Shown here: one piece after another, positions 45,132 through 54,962 of the stretch
Layout: each line of letters starts with the position of its first letter
Position numbering within the stretch: the first letter of the stretch is position 1
From: Leptospira ellinghausenii
GTDB taxonomy: Bacteria; Spirochaetota; Leptospiria; Leptospirales; Leptospiraceae
Direction: 5' to 3'
Assembly: GCF_003114815.1 (NCBI RefSeq)
Contig: NZ_BFAZ01000008.1
Coordinates: 186,001 to 250,000, forward strand
DNA: 64,000 bases
Notes under the pieces: model-generated
The model's input: only the letters and a program-made list of their open reading frames with translations
Database searches by the model: none
What the model was told of the DNA's origin: nothing
Position numbers and translations under genes: made by a program

Positions 45132-45171
45132 CAAAAAAAGTAAAATTACTATATGAAGTGCAATTTTACTT
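45132..45171 (-). terminator. Rho-independent terminator-like hairpin
   Basis: On the reverse strand, AAGTAAAATT and AATTTTACTT form a perfect ten-base stem with a 14-base loop, followed by a run of T. It lies just after the exported protein gene (stop at 45180) and 64 bases before the P2C pump start, so it would separate the two transcripts. The stem is AT-rich, so strength is uncertain. Confidence 0.45.
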
Positions 45172-45179
45172 ACAATTGT

Positions 45180-45602
45180 TTATTCTTGGAAAATTTCCTT
45201 TGGTGCTTTTGGATAACGTTGTTGGATTCCTTCCCACCAAACATCTGTACTAAAAGCTGCTGATTCTGATAATTGCCATTTCCCATTATTTTTTTTGTAC
45301 AAAGCTTCTACATGGCAACAATCATAAGCTAAATCTTCAGCAAGTTCGATTTCTCTTCCATCTTTTCGTTTTGCAATTCCACGAAACCAAGCATAATCTC
45401 CAGAAACTTTAAAATGTTCGACTACAAAGATAAATTCCTGTTTGAATTTGTTGGACATTCTCGCTCTTAATAAATCAAGCAAATAGGTTCTTTCTATTTC
45501 ATTACTTTTAGACTTAGTTTTGTAATCCAAAACAACATTCTGAGAAAACAGATTCACACTCAAGAAAACAACCATGAATAGGTAAAAAACCTTTTGTTTC
45601 AA
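45180..45602 (-). CDS. Exported hypothetical protein, 140 aa
   Basis: A 140-residue protein with a signal peptide ending NLFSQ or nearby. The mature part is a small alpha-beta domain with DGREIELAEDLAYDCCHVEALY, GKWQLSESAAFSTD and a WW pair. The pattern recalls NTF2-like exported proteins, but I cannot name a family. The CC pair near the centre might form a disulfide or bind metal. It follows the SDR gene with a 12-base gap in the same direction. Confidence 0.6.
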   Translation of the reverse strand: MKQKVFYLFMVVFLSVNLFSQNVVLDYKTKSKSNEIERTYLLDLLRARMSNKFKQEFIFVVEHFKVSGDYAWFRGIAKRKDGREIELAEDLAYDCCHVEALYKKNNGKWQLSESAAFSTDVWWEGIQQRYPKAPKEIFQE

Positions 45603-45614
45603 AACACAAATCTC

Positions 45615-46412
45615 CTATCTTACTTTTACGTTCTGGATCATTTTAAAAAACAAAGAAGGAATCAATGTTTGTAAAAACAAACCAAACTTTTCTTTGATCC
45701 CTGCAATCACAACTTCACGTTGGTTATTGGCGACTGCATGAAGGATTCGATGCGCGCATAATTGGACAGGTAATCCAGATTCAATCACAGAATCCATCTT
45801 TCCAGTGGAAGATCCATCACCTTGTAATGCATTTTTTGAGATATTGGTTTGAATAAAACCTGGATAAACCATTGTTACAAATACTCCCGATTTTTCTTCT
45901 TCTGCTCGTAACGAATGGAAAAAACCCACAAGAGCAAATTTAGATGCAGAATATGCAGAACGTAAAGGACTTCCCATTTTTCCTGCGACACTTGAAATCA
46001 CTGCAAAATGAATTGGTTTTTTAATTTCAGGTAGTATAGCGCGCGTTAGCTCAACAGCACCATAAAAGTTAGTATTCATGATTTTTTCGATCGTAGTTAA
46101 ATTGGTTTCCCTTGTATAGGACCTTTGGCTAATCCCACCATTATGGATGACTACCTTCGGTACTCCATATTTTTTAAGGCATCGTTTGGTAAAAATAGAA
46201 ACTTGTTTATAGTTTTCGAGATCCAATTTTTCAATTGCATATTTCCCTTTTTCTAATCCAAGTTCTTTGGCAATTTGTTCCAAATCTTTTGTTTTTCGGG
46301 ATGCGAGTAAGAGTTTTGCATTTTGAAAAGAAGCCTGTTTCACCAATTCCTTCCCAATCCCGGAAGAGGCACCTGTGATCCAAACCCATTCATCTCGGTA
46401 AAATTCGTTCAT
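45615..46412 (-). CDS. Short-chain dehydrogenase/reductase
   Basis: A 265-residue classical SDR. The cofactor motif is TGASSGIG near residue 14, the NAG-like step is HNGG, the catalytic serine is in SSVAGK and the YxxxK pair is YSASK. Residues near the cofactor (LLASRKTKDLE) suggest NADPH. Substrate may be a lipid or ketone. An AAGGGGA ribosome site precedes the ATG. It and the exported gene may form a short operon. Confidence 0.85.
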   Translation of the reverse strand: MNEFYRDEWVWITGASSGIGKELVKQASFQNAKLLLASRKTKDLEQIAKELGLEKGKYAIEKLDLENYKQVSIFTKRCLKKYGVPKVVIHNGGISQRSYTRETNLTTIEKIMNTNFYGAVELTRAILPEIKKPIHFAVISSVAGKMGSPLRSAYSASKFALVGFFHSLRAEEEKSGVFVTMVYPGFIQTNISKNALQGDGSSTGKMDSVIESGLPVQLCAHRILHAVANNQREVVIAGIKEKFGLFLQTLIPSLFFKMIQNVKVR

Positions 46413-46581
46413 AGATTCCCCTTATTCCGAAAAAATAAATCTGAGAAAATTTTATACGTTAGGTATTTTTCACAACTTGTTTTTCAAAGAGTTAAAAGAT
46501 TGTATCGTCAAGGTTTGAAGTGATAGGAATCAGATGGTCTCTTCTTTGAATAAAGAACAGACACATCCTTTTGATTTGCGT

Positions 46582-48591
46582 TTATCGTAATTGGAAAGAA
46601 GGGCACTCCACTCGGTAAGGATTTTTTTTCAAATCACTTGATAAGTAAATTCCTTCATGTACCAATCGGTATTCTCCTTCCGATTCAGAATCACTTGATT
46701 CCCAAATGAGATCTAATTTGCCAATCCCTTTGTCAAAAAATCCTGGTTTGTGAAACACAAATTTTGTATCAAAATCAGCATCTGATTTCACACGTTTCCA
46801 ATCTGTTCCTTCTTTTTTTTCAAGCCAAAGGTAAGAAGTGACCTTCGGATATCCAATATTGGGGCTCACCGCATTCACCCGACATTCCACTTGGTTCCCT
46901 TTTTTGTAAACACCAAAATTTGGCTTTAACACCTGTTTTGGTATCTCAGAAACAATTTCTGAATCAGGAAGTTTTAAGGGGTGGATACGATCAGTTAAAT
47001 CGAGTGGCATTGGATTCGAAGTTGAAGTTTTCGAAAATTCTAATCCTTTTAGAAGGTCAGATGCCATTTTAGAAAATTCTTGGCGTAAAGCATTTAGACT
47101 TTGTGATCCATGTAATGTGTGTCCTCCTTCATAATTTTGCGTAGAATATTCTTCTGGAGTTGTAATGTATCCAGAAAAATCATTTGTTAATCCAGATAAA
47201 ACAATTTCAGAAATTTTATCTTTCATAACGACTTTTACCTCTTTTTTTAATCTACGGCTGGACATTGTTGTGACTTCGTGGGGTAAAACAAGTATTGACA
47301 AATCACCAACTAACACAATTCCATATGGTAATATTTGAGGTAAACTTGGAAGTGGTTTTGTTTCACCCATAGGGAATAAAACTGCTTTTGGTTTTTGACA
47401 CTCTCTTAGTTCTTCGGAAGGTGACTGTAACATAAATTTAGCGATCCAATCGATATAGAATTTTCGATTTTTCTCGGTCATACCTTCATGGAATAACCAA
47501 TGACCACCCCCTTCTTCCGTTGACCCTGCAGCAAAAGCATATCCGTATGCAGAAGGACAAGTATACTCAGTTTTTCCAGTCCCTGAGAATTCACTTCTAA
47601 CTGGGTGTTTGCTCATATCGATAAAAGTATGAGAAAATTGAAGTCCACCTTTTAACGTTTTTCCATTCGATTTTAAAATCTCCTGGCTTGCTAAAAACTG
47701 TCGTTTCCCAATGATAAAACTACTATCATAAATATCTTTCCCTGGCCCCGTATTGTCCAAGTTTAAATTTGGAGATACATCTCCTTCATTAGCTTGTGCA
47801 AAAATGGCAACAAAAGATGGATCTCCATTTTTGAATGCTTCTTTTTCTGCAAGTAAAGATGCGATTCCTTTATTGTCTGAAGAAATCAATCGATTATCAA
47901 ATGTTATGTTAGTCGGATGTACACCATACCAATTCACAAACCCAATTGCTTTTCCTTCTACAAAAACATTGAGTTGTACCATCTCTTTGTCTATATTGTC
48001 TGGGTATAATTTCCTTTCTGATTCTGGATTTGCCATATAAGCAGACAAACTTCGATTCACACCTGCATCTTTCACATAAGTTTTACCAATTTTTAATTCA
48101 GCTGGTTTTCTTTTTTGATAGGCTTCTTTGATGGCTTCGAAAATTCCATCGCGTAACACAACATAGGAGTCACCATAAAATTGTGTGGAATAAAAGGAAA
48201 TTTCAGAATAATGAAAATGCCCTGCAGGACCACTATGGGTATGAGATGCATTTAATAATACATTCCCCAAATGAAAATTTGGATCTACTTCCCTTTGTAA
48301 TTTAGATACAACTTCTCTTTGGATTTCAAATGGAATCCCTCCCACTTCTGCTGTGACATAGGCAAATGGTTTTTGGGTCGTTTTATCCTCGAGTACCAAT
48401 GCACGTGCATATTGTCTGGTTTGGATTCCCATTCCTGTTTGGTCTTCGCGGGCATAACCCCAAAACATAACACCAACCGGAGGGCCTGTGATGTCTTTTT
48501 TAGCCATGCCAGCAAAAAACGACCCTGACTCATTTGCCATTAGAGGAAGGGTAAAAAAAAGAAAGAAGGAAAGGTAGTTCCGAATTTTCAT
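46582..48591 (-). CDS. Neutral/alkaline ceramidase-like hydrolase, exported
   Basis: A 669-residue protein with a signal peptide ending LMANE or similar. It shows the neutral ceramidase hallmarks: the zinc-site block NASHTHSGPAG, and the nucleophile motif NEGDVSPN with its serine, plus GVHPTNITFDN. These enzymes hydrolyse the amide bond of ceramides. The ATG at 48591 is preferred to an upstream codon 15 residues earlier, because it starts a clean signal peptide. Bacteria usually lack sphingolipids, so the target may be a host or environmental lipid. No other sphingolipid gene is adjacent. Confidence 0.85.
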   Translation of the reverse strand: MKIRNYLSFFLFFTLPLMANESGSFFAGMAKKDITGPPVGVMFWGYAREDQTGMGIQTRQYARALVLEDKTTQKPFAYVTAEVGGIPFEIQREVVSKLQREVDPNFHLGNVLLNASHTHSGPAGHFHYSEISFYSTQFYGDSYVVLRDGIFEAIKEAYQKRKPAELKIGKTYVKDAGVNRSLSAYMANPESERKLYPDNIDKEMVQLNVFVEGKAIGFVNWYGVHPTNITFDNRLISSDNKGIASLLAEKEAFKNGDPSFVAIFAQANEGDVSPNLNLDNTGPGKDIYDSSFIIGKRQFLASQEILKSNGKTLKGGLQFSHTFIDMSKHPVRSEFSGTGKTEYTCPSAYGYAFAAGSTEEGGGHWLFHEGMTEKNRKFYIDWIAKFMLQSPSEELRECQKPKAVLFPMGETKPLPSLPQILPYGIVLVGDLSILVLPHEVTTMSSRRLKKEVKVVMKDKISEIVLSGLTNDFSGYITTPEEYSTQNYEGGHTLHGSQSLNALRQEFSKMASDLLKGLEFSKTSTSNPMPLDLTDRIHPLKLPDSEIVSEIPKQVLKPNFGVYKKGNQVECRVNAVSPNIGYPKVTSYLWLEKKEGTDWKRVKSDADFDTKFVFHKPGFFDKGIGKLDLIWESSDSESEGEYRLVHEGIYLSSDLKKNPYRVECPSFQLR

Positions 48592-48701
48592 CCTTCTCTT
48601 TTTATGTGGTTCCAAGAAAATGTCAATCCCGAACAAATGTCGACTAATCAGATCAGAATGAAATTCTAGGAGAAGAAGTTTTTTCGTTCAAAAAAGAACA
48701 A

Positions 48702-48806
48702 ATGGCGAAAGATTTGGTTTTCAGAGAACCATTCGAAACATTTGGTCACAAAGAATGTACGGACGAATTCCAGGTCACCACGTATGCTGGTGATAGCAAA
48801 ACATGA
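48702..48806 (+). CDS. Small ORF upstream of DUF3817 gene
   Basis: A 34-residue frame (MAKDLVFREPFETFGHKECT and so on) that ends eight bases before the next start. Its composition is coding-like, and the frame is open for 18 codons upstream of the ATG. No signal, motif or ribosome site is clear. It could be a leader peptide, a decayed gene or chance. Confidence 0.3.
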   Translation: MAKDLVFREPFETFGHKECTDEFQVTTYAGDSKT

Positions 48807-48814
48807 GGAGTTTT

Positions 48815-49132
48815 ATGATCACTCTAATCAAAACCAAATTAGGTAGGTTCCGAATCTTGGCATTTTTGGAAGGAGTTTCCTTTTTAACAATTCTATTTGT
48901 AACGATGCCACTTAAGTATATCTACCATAACCCAGAACCAAATAAAGTTGTGGGACTTGTACATGGTCTTTTGTTTCTTTTGTATCTAGTAGAATTATTC
49001 CAAGTGAAAGTAGAACTAAATTGGAAGATGAAAAAAACTTTCCTCGCAGCACTTGCATCTGTGGTTCCCTTTGGAACGTTTTGGGCTGAAAAATATTTAT
49101 ACCTAAAACCAGATAATGAGCAAAACCTTTAA
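48815..49132 (+). CDS. DUF3817-like integral membrane protein
   Basis: A 105-residue protein with three hydrophobic segments. The motif FRILAFLEGVSFLTILFVTM, the short VVGLVHGLLFLLYLV segment and PFGTFWAEKYL match the DUF3817 pattern seen in many bacteria, often fused to MFS proteins. The ATG at 48815 is preferred to 48803 because GAGGAG lies four bases before it. Function unknown. The LpxR-like gene starts nine bases after its stop. Confidence 0.8.
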   Translation: MITLIKTKLGRFRILAFLEGVSFLTILFVTMPLKYIYHNPEPNKVVGLVHGLLFLLYLVELFQVKVELNWKMKKTFLAALASVVPFGTFWAEKYLYLKPDNEQNL

Positions 49133-49141
49133 AACTGAACT

Positions 49142-50677
49142 ATGAATACAATAAAGATTCTCCTACCAATCTTCATATACTTTTTGTTAGTTGATTTATC
49201 ATATGCGCAGTCAAAACAAAATAAAAAACAATCTTTGATTAAACCAGTTGTTGAACCACCAATCGAAGTTGAAAGGACTAAACCAAACAATCCTGACCAG
49301 TACCAACTTCGTTTGATCATGGAAAATGATGCATTTGGTGGTTTTTCAGATCGATACTATACAAATGGATCAAGATTAGAATTTCATATGAGTGCGGGGG
49401 AATCGAATCCTACTAGAAGAGTTTTCAGTTATTGGAATGATTTATTTATCACACCAAACGAAAAAACAAGGTATCTACAAGGTTTTGCAGTAGGACAGGA
49501 ATTTTACACACCTACAAATATCACAAAGGCGGATGTGTCCTATGGAGATAGGCCATATTCGAGCAGAGGTTATTTTACAAATTCACTAACAACCTTTACG
49601 GAAGATACAAGCATTACCACAGAACTTGAGTTAGGTATGATAGGACCATCGGTTGGTGGGAAATCAGCACAAATCAATTTTCATAACTTCATAGGTTCCC
49701 CTACTCCGCAAGGTTGGGACACACAAATACCAGATTCCTATTCCGTTGCCTTAAAGACAGATATTCGAAAATTTTATCATCGATTTTTTGGAACCCAATA
49801 CAATGTAAATTTAGGAAATATCCAAACAGATGTTTCTTTTGGACTTATTTTTCGCTTTGGTAATGTGGATAAAACACCAGGGCCGGGTAGTTCAGCACTC
49901 CAACCAGGATCTCCCATCCTTCACGAAGATGGAAAAGGGTATTGGTATTTTTATGTGAATCCAGGTGGCACATTACAAGCATACAATGCGACGATCCAAG
50001 GGCAAATGGGTTCGGATAAAGGTTATAAATCACAAAACAGAAGTTCTGCGTTTAGTAACTGGGATAGTTTCTTAAACAACCCAACTCCCGATGTGGGGGA
50101 AAAAGAGTTACAATATAGATTGTTATCGGAAGATAATGGAAGGAATACATTACAACGTTATATCCTGTTTAATGAATTTTTGGTCAATGGCACGACAAAT
50201 CCTTATAATATTGGATTAAATTATTTAATTTTTAACAATATCTTTAATGGTGCTGAGGAAATTGAGCGAACAACTCGATTGTTTTTATTATCGAATTTAT
50301 CAGCACAATGGGACCAAATTCCCACAAATGCAAGAGCATTAGCTATTTATTCGATCTTTAGACCGGAAGGAGGAAAACTCCCTCCCATTGTTCGATACTA
50401 CTCCTATGAAGTTCTCTCTCAATTCATTTTGGATCCGAAACAAAGAGAAACCCTATTACAGTTGTTACGTGAAGAAGCAGAGTATAGAGATAACAAAACC
50501 TATGTTGCAGACTTAAAACGTGCTGTTGGTTTTATCCGAGCGGGATTTGTTTCGGTATCGAATGCAGGATTTTTATTTGGCCTTCATTACAATTACCAAA
50601 CCATTGATTTCCAAGCAGCAAAAGGATTACCCCAACAACACCAATGGATTGGTTTCCAACTCGGGAAGGTCTTTTAA
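49142..50677 (+). CDS. LpxR-like lipid A deacylase (DUF2219)
   Basis: A 511-residue outer-membrane protein with a signal peptide ending YAQ. The N-terminal motif ENDAFGGFSDRYYTNG matches the LpxR active-site block, with N and D as calcium or catalytic ligands, and PTPQGWDTQIPD is the second conserved block. LpxR removes the 3'-acyl chains of lipid A. The barrel is enlarged by a long 200-residue insertion in the C-terminal half, compared with the usual 320 residues, which is unusual. Leptospira lipid A is atypical, so the exact substrate is not assured. Confidence 0.8.
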   Translation: MNTIKILLPIFIYFLLVDLSYAQSKQNKKQSLIKPVVEPPIEVERTKPNNPDQYQLRLIMENDAFGGFSDRYYTNGSRLEFHMSAGESNPTRRVFSYWNDLFITPNEKTRYLQGFAVGQEFYTPTNITKADVSYGDRPYSSRGYFTNSLTTFTEDTSITTELELGMIGPSVGGKSAQINFHNFIGSPTPQGWDTQIPDSYSVALKTDIRKFYHRFFGTQYNVNLGNIQTDVSFGLIFRFGNVDKTPGPGSSALQPGSPILHEDGKGYWYFYVNPGGTLQAYNATIQGQMGSDKGYKSQNRSSAFSNWDSFLNNPTPDVGEKELQYRLLSEDNGRNTLQRYILFNEFLVNGTTNPYNIGLNYLIFNNIFNGAEEIERTTRLFLLSNLSAQWDQIPTNARALAIYSIFRPEGGKLPPIVRYYSYEVLSQFILDPKQRETLLQLLREEAEYRDNKTYVADLKRAVGFIRAGFVSVSNAGFLFGLHYNYQTIDFQAAKGLPQQHQWIGFQLGKVF

Positions 50678-50772
50678 GGAACAAATCGGTAGTTGAATCA
50701 GCCTAAAGTTTTGAACCAAATTCAAAAATAAGAGTCGCCAAACAGACTCAGTTTTAGGAAAACTGGGCGATC

Positions 50773-52101
50773 ATGAAAAATCACAGTTTGAGTGGACGCC
50801 TTTGGTTTGTTCTCATTTTATTCGGTCTTGTTGGCCAAATCGCTTGGTCTGTAGAAAACATTTACTTCAATTTATTTATCTACAATACAATCTCAAAAAG
50901 TACATCCTCCGTCACTCTAATGGTGCAATTGAGTGGAATTGTTGCGACTTTTGTCACTTTGTTCGCTGGAATTTTATCTGATCGACTTGGCAATCGAAAG
51001 TATTTTATCTCTCTTGGTTATTTGTTTTGGGGATTTCTTACCTTATCTTTTGCCTTCATTTCAAAAGAAAACACAAGCCTTTGGTTTGGGATCAAAGATG
51101 AAACACAAATCATCCAACTCACAATCGCCATTGTCATCACTCTTGACTGTATTATGACAGCATTTGGATCAACCGCAAATGATGCTGCCTTTAATGCATA
51201 TGTTACCGATAATACGGGCAATGCTAGAAGTTTGGCAGAAGGTGTTTTATCGGCAATGCCACTGATTGCAATGTTAATTGTTGCAGGAGGGTTTGGTATG
51301 ATCGTCATTGCTCTTGGATACCCTGGACTTTTCATTGCGGTTGGAACTTTGATGTCGTTATCTGGTTTGATTGGCTTATGGTTTATCAAAGATCATCCCG
51401 ATCTGAAAGCACAAAAATCAGATTTTATTTCAGATATGGTATACGGTTTTAGAACTTCCGTGATTCTAAATCATAAACGATTGTATTTGTATTTTATTGC
51501 TATGGGAATTTATGGGATTGCAAGTCAGATTTACATGCCCTATCTCATCATATTTATGCAAGAGTATCTCAGTTTTAATGCCATCCAGTATTCTATCGTA
51601 CTCGCTGGTGTGATATTAGGTGCAAGTGTCATTACAATTTTCCTTGGAAAACAATTTGATGGGAAAGATAAAGACAAACTTCTCGTTCAATTTTCTTCAA
51701 TTTATATTTTAGGAATGGTATCTTTGTATATAGTTGCAAAAACATTAAAAGGATATGATTCTACAATTTTAATGGTATCTGTTGGTTTTACTAGTTTGGT
51801 TTTAATTACAGGATTTGTTCAAGTTTTAGCACTTCTTGGAGCTCAAATTAGAGATTATACACCAATTGAAAATACTGGCAAATTACAAGGAATCCGCATG
51901 ATCTTCTTTGTATTAATTCCAATGTTCATTGGACCAATGATTGGACAAAAAATTAACGAATCTACGAATTTAACCTATATAGATCCAGCAAATGGAAGCC
52001 TAGCGCATGTTCCATCTCCAGAGATTTTCATTACAGGAGCCATCTTTTGTTTGTTTATCTTTTATCCATTAATGCTAATTAGACGAGGAAATCAAAACTA
52101 G
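50773..52101 (+). CDS. MFS transporter
   Basis: A 442-residue protein with about 12 hydrophobic segments. The loop 2-3 motif GILSDRLGNRKYF and the matching GKQFDGKDKDK loop in the second half are typical of the major facilitator fold. It starts 95 bases after the LpxR-like gene and ends one base before the GH2 gene, so it is probably a sugar or oligosaccharide carrier serving that enzyme. Substrate is unknown. Confidence 0.85.
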   Translation: MKNHSLSGRLWFVLILFGLVGQIAWSVENIYFNLFIYNTISKSTSSVTLMVQLSGIVATFVTLFAGILSDRLGNRKYFISLGYLFWGFLTLSFAFISKENTSLWFGIKDETQIIQLTIAIVITLDCIMTAFGSTANDAAFNAYVTDNTGNARSLAEGVLSAMPLIAMLIVAGGFGMIVIALGYPGLFIAVGTLMSLSGLIGLWFIKDHPDLKAQKSDFISDMVYGFRTSVILNHKRLYLYFIAMGIYGIASQIYMPYLIIFMQEYLSFNAIQYSIVLAGVILGASVITIFLGKQFDGKDKDKLLVQFSSIYILGMVSLYIVAKTLKGYDSTILMVSVGFTSLVLITGFVQVLALLGAQIRDYTPIENTGKLQGIRMIFFVLIPMFIGPMIGQKINESTNLTYIDPANGSLAHVPSPEIFITGAIFCLFIFYPLMLIRRGNQN

Positions 52102-52102
52102 A

Positions 52103-53791
52103 ATGAAAATACCTCATACAGAATACCCAAGGCCACAACTCCAAAGGGACAGTTATCTAAATTTAAATGGAGAATGGTTTTTAGGGCATGTAAAACAAGG
52201 TGAAAGTCTCGAATACCAACACAAAATCATTGTTCCATTTTCTCCAGAATCAAAAGCGAGTGGACTCGGTAATTTGATTCTAAAACCAAATGAAGTTTTG
52301 TTTTACAAAAGAGAATTTGATATCAGTCCTGAATTTATAAAGGACATTACTTTTTTACATTTTGGAGCTGTTGATTATTCCTGTATTTGTTATATCAATG
52401 GAGTTGAAGTTGGGTACCATCAGGGAGGTTTTTTACCATTCTTCTTTAATGTTTCGAAAGCGATTAAAATTGGCAAAAACGAGATAAGACTCACTGTTAC
52501 AGACCCAACGGATACTGGAACCCAATCAAGGGGCAAACAAAAACTAAAACGTGGTGGCATTTGGTACACACCTCAATCTGGTATCTGGCAAACTGTTTGG
52601 TTGGAAAGTGTCCCAGAAGATTATATTCAAAACATAAAAATAACACCTAACATAGAAACCAAGTCGGTAGAACTGGAAGTCAATTCTGATACTGATGGTA
52701 TAACGATTCAAATTCTAGATGGGAATGAAGTGATTGCAGAAAGTTCCAAAAAAACATGCACATTACCAATCCCGAATATGATTTTATGGTCTCCCGAAAA
52801 TCCTAAATTATACGATATCAGGATCAAAACCAAAAACGATGAGGTGACATCTTATTTCGGCATGCGTAAATTTTCAATTGGATATGATGGAAAATTTAAG
52901 AGATTATACCTTAACAACAAACCATATTTTCATAATGGACTTCTTGACCAAGGTTATTGGTCAGAAGGGCTATTGACTCCACCTGACGACGAATCAATGA
53001 TCAATGAAATCCGATTAATGAAGGAAATGGGATTTAATACATTAAGAAAACATATCAAAATTGAACCATTACGGTGGTACTATCATTGCGATCGATTGGG
53101 AATGTTAGTTTGGCAAGACTTTGTTTGTGGAGGTGGGCCTTATCAAACCTGGAAAGTCGCCTATCTACCGTTTATTGGATGGAAAACCGATGACACAAAA
53201 CATCGCTTCTTAAATCGTACGGATGAAAAAGGGAAAAAAGAATTTTTAGTAGAAATGGACAAAACAGTAAATCTTTTGTACAATACTGTTTCCTTATCTG
53301 TTTGGGTATTATTCAATGAAGGATGGGGACAATTTGATAGTGTAAATCTCACTAAAAAAGTAAAAAATCTGGATTCCACTCGAACCATTGATAGTGTAAG
53401 TGGTTGGTATGACCAAGGGAAAAATAGCAGTGAGCTAAAAAGTTTACACCTATACTACCAAAAATTAAAGGTTCCCAAAAAAGAAGATAGAGTAATCGTA
53501 TTATCCGAGTTTGGTGGCTATTCCTTAAAAACAGAAGGTCATGTTTATGATGACAAAAAATTATTTGGATACAAAATCCTTCCAAATAAGGAAACCTTAC
53601 ACTATGAATATAAGAAATTGATAGAAAATGAACTAATACCATTAATTCCGAAAGGACTTAGTGCCTCAATTTATACCCAAGTGAGCGATGTGGAAGAAGA
53701 AATTAATGGTATTGTTACTTACGATAGAAAAGTTGTTAAATTTGACATTCCATTCATGAAAGAATTGAATTCAAAACTAAAGTACAATTAA
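52103..53791 (+). CDS. Glycoside hydrolase family 2 enzyme
   Basis: A 562-residue cytoplasmic enzyme of the GH2 type. It has the jelly-roll sugar-binding domain (LNLNGEWFLG at the start, YINGVEVGYHQGGFLPF), an immunoglobulin-like domain with SGIWQTVWLES, and a TIM barrel. The acid/base is E406 in LFNEGWGQ, and the nucleophile is E469 in LSEFGGY. Substrate could be a beta-galactoside, mannoside or glucuronide. It sits one base after the MFS transporter gene and six bases before the alpha/beta hydrolase gene, so they likely form an uptake-and-use operon. Confidence 0.9.
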   Translation: MKIPHTEYPRPQLQRDSYLNLNGEWFLGHVKQGESLEYQHKIIVPFSPESKASGLGNLILKPNEVLFYKREFDISPEFIKDITFLHFGAVDYSCICYINGVEVGYHQGGFLPFFFNVSKAIKIGKNEIRLTVTDPTDTGTQSRGKQKLKRGGIWYTPQSGIWQTVWLESVPEDYIQNIKITPNIETKSVELEVNSDTDGITIQILDGNEVIAESSKKTCTLPIPNMILWSPENPKLYDIRIKTKNDEVTSYFGMRKFSIGYDGKFKRLYLNNKPYFHNGLLDQGYWSEGLLTPPDDESMINEIRLMKEMGFNTLRKHIKIEPLRWYYHCDRLGMLVWQDFVCGGGPYQTWKVAYLPFIGWKTDDTKHRFLNRTDEKGKKEFLVEMDKTVNLLYNTVSLSVWVLFNEGWGQFDSVNLTKKVKNLDSTRTIDSVSGWYDQGKNSSELKSLHLYYQKLKVPKKEDRVIVLSEFGGYSLKTEGHVYDDKKLFGYKILPNKETLHYEYKKLIENELIPLIPKGLSASIYTQVSDVEEEINGIVTYDRKVVKFDIPFMKELNSKLKYN

Positions 53792-53797
53792 ACAAGA

Positions 53798-54934
53798 ATG
53801 ATATTTGAAAATATTTACGTCACAATCTCATTCATTTTCGTCTGTATTTTCTTAGTGAACTATTTCATCAATGTTGTTGAATCTCCAACGCTTCGGTTCA
53901 TTGATACGGAATTTTCATCGAAACTTATTTCTGAAACCCCCAAGTTATTAAAACGGTACTTTCCAACGATTTGGTGTTATAATCCCCATTTTATGTTGTT
54001 TCTTCTAATGTTTCGCGAATCAAAATCAAAAGATTTTGTTTATGACAAAATTGAACATTTACAAATGGAAGATGGTGGCACAACCGGACTTGCTTGGTCA
54101 GGAATCCAATTTGTCAATCATAAAGACAAAACACCTATTGTTGTTGTTTTTCATACAATTAGCGGAGATGAACAAGACATTAAATCAACGGTTTCTCATA
54201 TCAGAAAGACATTGAATTGGATTGTGGTAGTTTGTGTCCGAAGAGGACACGGTAACCTTCCACTTACAAAACCAATCATCAATACAATGGGATCAACTTC
54301 CGATTTAAAAGAACAATTATATCACATTCGAAAACAATTCCCAAGTAAACCTTTGTTTGGTGTTGGAATTTCAGCTGGCTCAGGACTTTTAGCACGTTAT
54401 CTTGGGGAAGCTGGACAAAAAAGTTTATTCCAAGCAGCGGTTGCAGTATCTCCTGCGTATGACATTGAAAAAGCATTCCACCGTGTCCACCCTGTGTATA
54501 GCAAGATCATGGGCCAAAGAATGATTAACTACTTTCTGAAACGCCATTACAACATTTTTGCAAATAATCCTGGGACTGACGATTTATTGAATGTTAAAAC
54601 ACTTGGAGAATTTCAGGATAAACTCCATTCCATTTCTGGTTTTAAAGATAAAGACTCCTATTATCAAAATTCAAATCCTATACTTGTTGCAGATCAAATC
54701 AAAACTCCCCTCTTAGTTTTAAATGCTGCAGATGACCCTATATGCGTAAATTTGAATGTTTTAGAAAACTTACATTGGCTCGAAAACCTCAATAATACGA
54801 TACATGTGCACACTAAAAGAGGTAGCCATATAGCATTTTATGAAGGGTTATCTGCCAAATCATGGTCGAATCAGTTGATTGGTGAATATTTTTTGTCAGT
54901 ATTTAATTGGATCTCTACAAAAAAATCTGATTAA
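53798..54934 (+). CDS. Alpha/beta hydrolase, YheT/EMB8-like
   Basis: A 378-residue protein with an N-terminal hydrophobic segment and a hydrolase fold. The nucleophile is S192 in GISAGSG, the acid is D312 in NAADDPI, and the base is H344 in RGSHIAF. VVVFHTISGDEQD gives the oxyanion strand. The overall pattern is close to YheT/EMB8-type hydrolases. It follows the GH2 gene closely, so it may act on an acylated sugar, but that is inferred. Confidence 0.8.
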   Translation: MIFENIYVTISFIFVCIFLVNYFINVVESPTLRFIDTEFSSKLISETPKLLKRYFPTIWCYNPHFMLFLLMFRESKSKDFVYDKIEHLQMEDGGTTGLAWSGIQFVNHKDKTPIVVVFHTISGDEQDIKSTVSHIRKTLNWIVVVCVRRGHGNLPLTKPIINTMGSTSDLKEQLYHIRKQFPSKPLFGVGISAGSGLLARYLGEAGQKSLFQAAVAVSPAYDIEKAFHRVHPVYSKIMGQRMINYFLKRHYNIFANNPGTDDLLNVKTLGEFQDKLHSISGFKDKDSYYQNSNPILVADQIKTPLLVLNAADDPICVNLNVLENLHWLENLNNTIHVHTKRGSHIAFYEGLSAKSWSNQLIGEYFLSVFNWISTKKSD

Positions 54935-54962
54935 TAAAAACCGATTTTATACTGACTTCTTA

